Part shown: positions 59,298 through 64,000 of the stretch, one piece after another
Layout of the letters: each line of letters starts with the position of its first letter
How positions within the stretch are numbered: the stretch's first letter is position 1
Source of the DNA: Lineus longissimus
Lineage: Eukaryota; Nemertea; Pilidiophora; Heteronemertea; Lineidae
NCBI RefSeq assembly: GCF_910592395.1
Contig: NC_088314.1
Location: 6,634,001-6,698,000, forward strand
Direction: 5' to 3'
DNA: 64,000 nt
The notes under the pieces: model-generated
The model's database searches: none
Told to the model about the DNA's origin: nothing
Seen by the model: only the letters and a program-made list of their open reading frames with translations
Program-made: the position numbers and the translations under genes

Positions 59298-60780
59298 TCA
59301 TTTGCAACATTGAACTATCTGACCAATCACAGCCTTCGTATCATCTCTGTACCGTTTTCCTCCTCCAATACAATAGAGGTAAAAATTCACTGCATAGTTA
59401 CAGAACCACAGGTCCGCCAGCACATACAAACCAATGTTGTAACTTAGCCTCCAATATGGCTGTGTCATGTCATACATTGCTGCGAATGTTGGGATTTCAA
59501 TTATGGGGGCAAACAATCTATAAGGGAACGTGGTAATGATATAAGCAATGCTGACAAATAGCAGCATTGCTGCAAGGTTCGGAGAATCCTTGTCCTTGTT
59601 TACTGTTTGATTCGACTTAAATACTGCTCGATTTGCAGCCGCTTTTTTTACTGTGATGATTATCAATAGATTACAGCCGAAGATGAGGACTGATGGAACC
59701 ACTGTTCCAAAGATTATGTTGAACAAGGAGGAAGCTTTTTCTATCGCGACTGGAACATCATAGAATATGAAACGCGACCCTGGTAGGACAAAAAAATAAC
59801 AAAAGTTAGAAAGCACATTACACGATTCCATTCCACCGTTAAAAAAAATTTGACCCAGAAACCGTTAAAATGCTAATAGAAGAGGTGTTAAAACCAAAAC
59901 ACGACCAATGCTTAGGTGGGTGGGAGCAGTCCTTTGGACGACCATTCATTACGGTGGTCGCTGTGTGGACTGTCAGTTGTCTTCCAGTGGCGTCTCAGTG
60001 GCAAACATTGGTCTACAAGTGTCTTAATTTGCACAACAGTCACCAAGACGATCATGTCGTGTGATCTGAGATACTTCGCAGGGCTTACCTGCTTCAAGAT
60101 CCTCAATATAATCGTACACGAAAAAGGTATGGACATTGATCGCTGCGATTGGGACTGTAATCAAAACCACTGTGATCTTTGCCCTCTTGGTCGTGCATAG
60201 TCCGGCAGCAGCGAGAGGGAACCTGATTGCCAGCAAACGGTCGACGGACATAGCAGCTAGGCAAAGACCGGATAACATCCCTAACGCCAGTATTAGATAT
60301 ACATGAAACCTGAAAAGGATGAGACGGAGACGGATGATCGAACTGGTTAGAACAAACTATGATACACAGTCCACGTGACACGCCATTTGATCGTTTATTT
60401 CAGCACTAAAGGGATACGCCGTTCGTAATTACTGCTGGTCCAGGTAATATTACATGTTACCATACCTACGTAACAATAAGTCCTCTCTTAGCCTTGTCTA
60501 TCCAGTGATCCAACATGCCTTGAAAGAACACCGAATAATACCACGCAACCTCCAGCAGGAACATTAAATCCGTGGCGGCCATTGCGGACATGTAAACACA
60601 CGGCGACAGCTTCCGGTTGTGTTTCCTGTTTGCTACCAGCATGGTCAGAATGTTTCCTGGGATCCCGAAGGCCACTGGTAGGACCCAGACATATTTCGTT
60701 AGGGCGTCGAACATAGCCTGAAGGAAAGGAAAGTCGGGCTCTTCACGGCCGAAGTCCGTTGAATTTACGTTCATCTTCAA
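59298..60780 (-). CDS. Divergent class A (rhodopsin-family) GPCR, complete
   Basis: Three exons, 60780-60470, 60309-60089 and 59779-59298, join with GT-AG borders to 1014 nt and 337 residues. Seven helices are visible. TM1 has GIPGNILTMLVANR, with the conserved GN. TM2 has MSAMAATDLMFLLE, with the conserved D of the L-x-x-x-D type. TM3 ends LCLAAMSVDRLLAIRFP, with DRL in place of DRY. TM4 has AKITVVLITVPIAAINV. TM5 has FGTVVPSVLIFGCN. TM6 has IAYIITTFPYRLF. TM7 has DLWFCNYAVNFYLYC, with NFYLY in place of NPxxY. There is an N-terminal sequon (NST) but no signal peptide. The Cys at the top of TM3 and the Cys in extracellular loop 2 that normally form a disulfide are not seen. Ligand unknown; a peptide-receptor-like or chemoreceptor-like orphan is likely. 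Confidence 0.9.
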
Positions 60781-60858
60781 CTCAACAGCACTTTACGCCA
60801 ACTCTTCGTCTAAGGCGTCGTTCAATAAATCAACATACAGATTTATACAGATGAAGCT

Positions 60859-61085
60859 TATTGAGTCGTTGGGAGTTGAGCGTGAGATTTGACTTTATTA
60901 GCTCTAACGACATTATTGTTTTTTTTGTAATGTAAGGTCAGAGAAAGACCCAGACACATGCGGAAACCTAGCTTACGCAGCAGCCTCCATCATCCTAGGA
61001 TCGAATTGAGATGACGAGGGATCGAATCCATCTCGTTAGAGTTGAGAGGCGCTGAAATTATCTTATACCACAGCGCAACTCTGCC
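60859..61085 (-). mobile_element. tRNA-derived SINE, copy 2
   Basis: On the minus strand a tRNA-like head carries TGCGCTGTGGTATAAG (A-box-like, about 61063-61078) and GGATTCGATCCCT (B-box-like, about 61017-61029). A body ends in a 3' tail with TTAGAGCTAATAAAGTC, then CACGCTCAACTC and ACTCAATA. The tail matches that of copy 1 at 1889-2082. The heads of the two copies differ, which suggests subfamilies. It sits in the 5' flank of the GPCR gene. Confidence 0.6.
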
Positions 61086-61979
61086 CCTAATTTAGATGCC
61101 ATCGAAACACCATTCAAGAGCACGTTATTAAACGTTGTTATGAATATCGCATTCAAGGTTTGCTGGTAATTTGCTCGTTTAATGTTGTTTCTAAAACTGA
61201 GCGGTTATGTACGATCGAATATCACGTGTCTTATTTAAATATAGCATCGCAGGATAAGTTTGAAAGTTATTATTACTTTGAGGATCGTGTTACATGTATA
61301 TGAGGTTTCGTCAAAATTGTCCTTTTTATGCAACTCTGATCTATTTCGAAGAAGTATAAAATAAATCCGTAACTCAAAATATTTTTAATTTTGCGCATTT
61401 CCTAAACAATAATTTTTTTCACGATTTTGGCGAAGTACAAAATGTTTTTTGCTTTTTCCAATCCAAAAAAGATCATTTCACATTTTTTATTTTTGCGAAT
61501 CGTGGCTAGTGGCCTGGTTAAAGGCGAAATCCTCAAAGATTTACTGGTCGGTACAATACTTGAATATGCATAACGCACGACCTTAGCCAATGATTGTTAT
61601 TATCACTTGGAACAAGCCCACACCCGCCATGCACTGCGACCGGTCACTTGTTCACCAATTGGCATGGCTGAATTAGCTGCTAGGCCTTTGCCTAATGGGT
61701 GACAGAAGTGGACACCGTATATGCATTGCAAAGAAACTTGTATATTTACATGTAGGCCTACATTTTGTATTACTTTTGCATATCGTCGGTTGACCACATT
61801 GCTAGCAGATAGGCGGAACTAAGTGGGCCCCCTATACTTCACGATTTCCCTTCCATTTGCAAACATATTAGGTGAAGGACGGACGACAAGGGCTAGATGT
61901 GGCAGCAGTATGTCACTAGTGCTTTGACAAACCTCCTTCTTTACGGAGATGACTCCTTTGAAACAGTGAAACGTTCAAA
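61086..61979. other. Intergenic stretch between GPCR and SLC22 gene
   Basis: AT-rich sequence from 61200 to 61500, then the 5' flank of the SLC22 gene. No gene or clear promoter element is seen. Confidence 0.5.
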
Positions 61980-63980
61980 ATGACTGTACCAGCGGTGGAG
62001 CCCTTGGACCGGGAAGATGAGTGGAATATAGACAATATCCTGGTAAAAATCGGCGGATTCGGACCTTTCCAAAAACGGGCCTACATAACATGTATCTTGC
62101 ACGACATTCTAGTGGCTATGTTTATTCTCTTTTTCTTGTTTGCGGACTACAACCCCGGATGGAGTTGCGGTAAACTGCCTAATGATGCCAATGCAACGAT
62201 CGTTCCAACCGGTCTCGCGACGGATGGCACGGCAATATTTCTTTCAACCATTCGGCCGCCGCCGAATGTTCCAGCTGTCGGGCCCAACTTTGAGAAGAGA
62301 AAGCGAAGGTCGGTGTGGACATATCTGACAGGCAGTGACTCGGAACCCAAGAAAACCCTATCGAGAAAAAAGAGATCTATTTGGTCAATCTATGCAACGA
62401 AAGACCGCCTTCAAACCCAAGATCCCGATCAAAATTCAGGTGGCGCTAAACGGAAGCTTTTGGAAGCTACAACGGATTCGTTGGCTTTAACTCGGAAACC
62501 ACAGGAAAAAAATGGAATCACCACAGACGATATAACTAATACAACGGAAATGCCAGCTACAACGCAGAGTCCAGTTGTTTTTGTACCACGTAGTGCAAGC
62601 CCGACTAAAAATTTGGGAGCGTGCCCTGCTAATGGTACCACTTGTGACGCATATGTCTTCGAAGATGTAGGTGGTTTAACCACCACCACAGAGGTAAGTC
62701 AAGGAGTGACACGATTGGTGTGGCCGAGGTCTTCGCTATCCATTTTCAAACATTTTCAGCAAAGTCTGTTGTTACTAGGACCTGTACCTCTATTAAAAAA
62801 AATTTCACCAAAATGCTGTCGAAGTTGATGCCTCTTCTTCCCTTTTCACTGGCGAGGCTCACTGTGCGACGTTCAAATCATATACTTGCCCTATGCGGTC
62901 ATTCATGTAGCTGATGATGATCTTCCAACCTTTTCAGTGGGGCTTACTCAGTGACCTGGAATACGTTCCAATCCTATGCACTGTTAGTACTACTTTTTCC
63001 CTGGGCAGGATCATCAGCGTCATCACACATGTCCCGGGAGATGGCCATACATGATATCAAAGATCAGCCGCGGAACAGTCATAGCTGATGATACGTGACT
63101 CCCTTTTCTTTTTCAGTGGGGCTTACTCTGTGACCTGGAGTACGTTCCAATCCTATGCACTGTCCTACTCTTTCTGGGCATGTTCGTCGGTGCCATCTTA
63201 GCTGATATTATAGAGGAGAAGATTGGCAGAAAGAAGACTCTGATGCTGCTCACATTCGGCGCTTCGTTGTTCCAGATCCTAACAGGAGTTAGTCCAATAT
63301 GGGAAGTCTACGCATTCTTCAGGTTTTGTGTTGGAGTTTTTACAGGTAGGTTGTGTTCCCGATTGGAAAGTTTGCGATTGATGCGTTCTAGAGAGGTTGA
63401 AGAACAAGAACAATTTAACAAAAACTATACAGTGACTCCATTTTGCCAATCTAAGAAACACCAAAACGCATCCACAAAACGGTAAAAGAATCACTCGGCG
63501 GATATTCTCACCTTTGGTCTGCATGGCCTCCGAACAATATCTCGTTCTATTTTTGGGGTTTGAAAAAGTTCTGGTGTTCCGCATATTCGCAAAATGGGGT
63601 CACTATAGTTTCACCTTAAACATCTCTCTAAAAATCACGAAACGACCAACTTGCAGTACATTCTTCTGAAAAAATGAATATGACGTTATTGTTTGTGATA
63701 TCTTCGCTTATGTTTGTTCCTTTATGGTTGTATGATAGCATAAAAAAATCGGCCTTCAAACAATCAACTGCACTCTTTCTTCAGGCGGTATGTGTCGACT
63801 TGCCAGGGTACTGCCCCTAGAATTCGTAGGTGTCCAATGGAGGAGTTTCGTTAGATTCTTCTCCCTTTTTGAGATTGGCTACCTGCTCCTCTTGACCTTC
63901 GCTTACCTACTCAAGAACTGGCGTCACCTTGCCTTCCTTACTGGTGGCCTGATGGCCCCCTTAGTAATTTTCGTCTTCTT
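61980..63980 (+). CDS. SLC22-family organic ion transporter, 5' part (runs off the window)
   Basis: Three exons, 61980-62693, 63117-63345 and 63785-63980, join in phase. The donor at 63981 (GTAAGT) shows that the gene continues beyond the window. Exon 1 starts with DNILVKIGGFGPFQKRAYI, the typical SLC22 N-terminus, followed by TM1. A very long extracellular loop (about residues 58-240) has sequons (NAT, NTT, NGT) and two basic-plus-SV/IW motifs (KRKRRSVWTY and RKKRSIWSIY). Exon 2 has WGLLCDLEYVP, TM2 and the IIEEKIGRKK loop that equals the family's GDRFGRR signature. Exon 3 has LPLEFVGVQWR and then FAYLLKNWRHLAFL, matching the E-F-V-G and R-x-W-R blocks. Members move organic cations, anions or carnitine at the plasma membrane; the substrate cannot be told. 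The loop is longer than the usual roughly 110 residues. Confidence 0.93.
62938..63010 (+). pseudogene. Decayed partial copy of SLC22 exon 2
   Basis: TGGGGCTTACTCAGTGACCT follows a TTTTCAG acceptor and repeats the start of exon 2 at 63117, 179 nt upstream of it. The match covers the intron end, including AGCTGATGAT, and about 60 nt of exon. After ACTGT the copy has extra bases and diverges, then reaches an in-frame TGA near 63048 with no donor. The Cys of LLCD is Ser here. It looks like a failed tandem exon duplication inside the intron. Confidence 0.7.
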
Positions 63981-64000
63981 GTAAGTACCGAGTAGTAGGT

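Overview
The window is intron-rich eukaryotic DNA. GT-AG introns, signal peptides, a Cys-loop receptor, a rhodopsin-type GPCR, an SLC22 transporter and a TMEM26 relative point to a bilaterian animal. The frequent TACATGTA-type palindromes, many short foldback elements and divergent receptors suggest a marine invertebrate, perhaps a lophotrochozoan (mollusc, brachiopod or annelid). The taxon is an inference and cannot be fixed from the sequence alone.

Layout: 1-5.0 kb holds no gene I can support, only small repeats, two tRNA-like SINE pieces and one foldback element. A LINE 3' end lies at 5.0-5.4 kb. A GT32-like Golgi glycosyltransferase (+) lies at 5.5-6.6 kb. A complete six-exon nicotinic-receptor-like channel subunit (-) lies at 8.7-14.1 kb; its large intron carries a 1.2 kb inverted-repeat transposon with internal satellite repeats and a second foldback element. 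14.1-21.5 kb shows only small repeats. A three-exon TMEM26 homologue (+) lies at 21.5-23.7 kb. 23.9-28.2 kb is apparently intergenic.

A 25 kb gene (+) at 28.27-53.17 kb has 36 coding exons that I could join in one frame (1847 residues with every exon). It encodes an unusual modular protein: a possible zinc knuckle, a duplicated 81-nt exon, four roughly 60-residue TKSGR repeats, an array of near-identical symmetric exons encoding Lys-rich SDHSYYSEVSAGGT cassettes, and a C-terminal helical, degenerate EF-hand-like region. I do not recognise the protein. It is the most interesting object here.

Downstream come a secreted PAN/apple-like protein gene (-) at 56.1-57.7 kb, a divergent three-exon class A GPCR (-) at 59.3-60.8 kb, a SINE at 60.9-61.1 kb, and the 5' part of an SLC22 organic-ion transporter (+) from 61.98 kb that runs off the window and contains a partly duplicated, decayed exon copy.

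The genes are not an operon and show no sign of acting together. All exon models come from reading splice signals and reading-frame phase by eye, without transcripts or homology searches.
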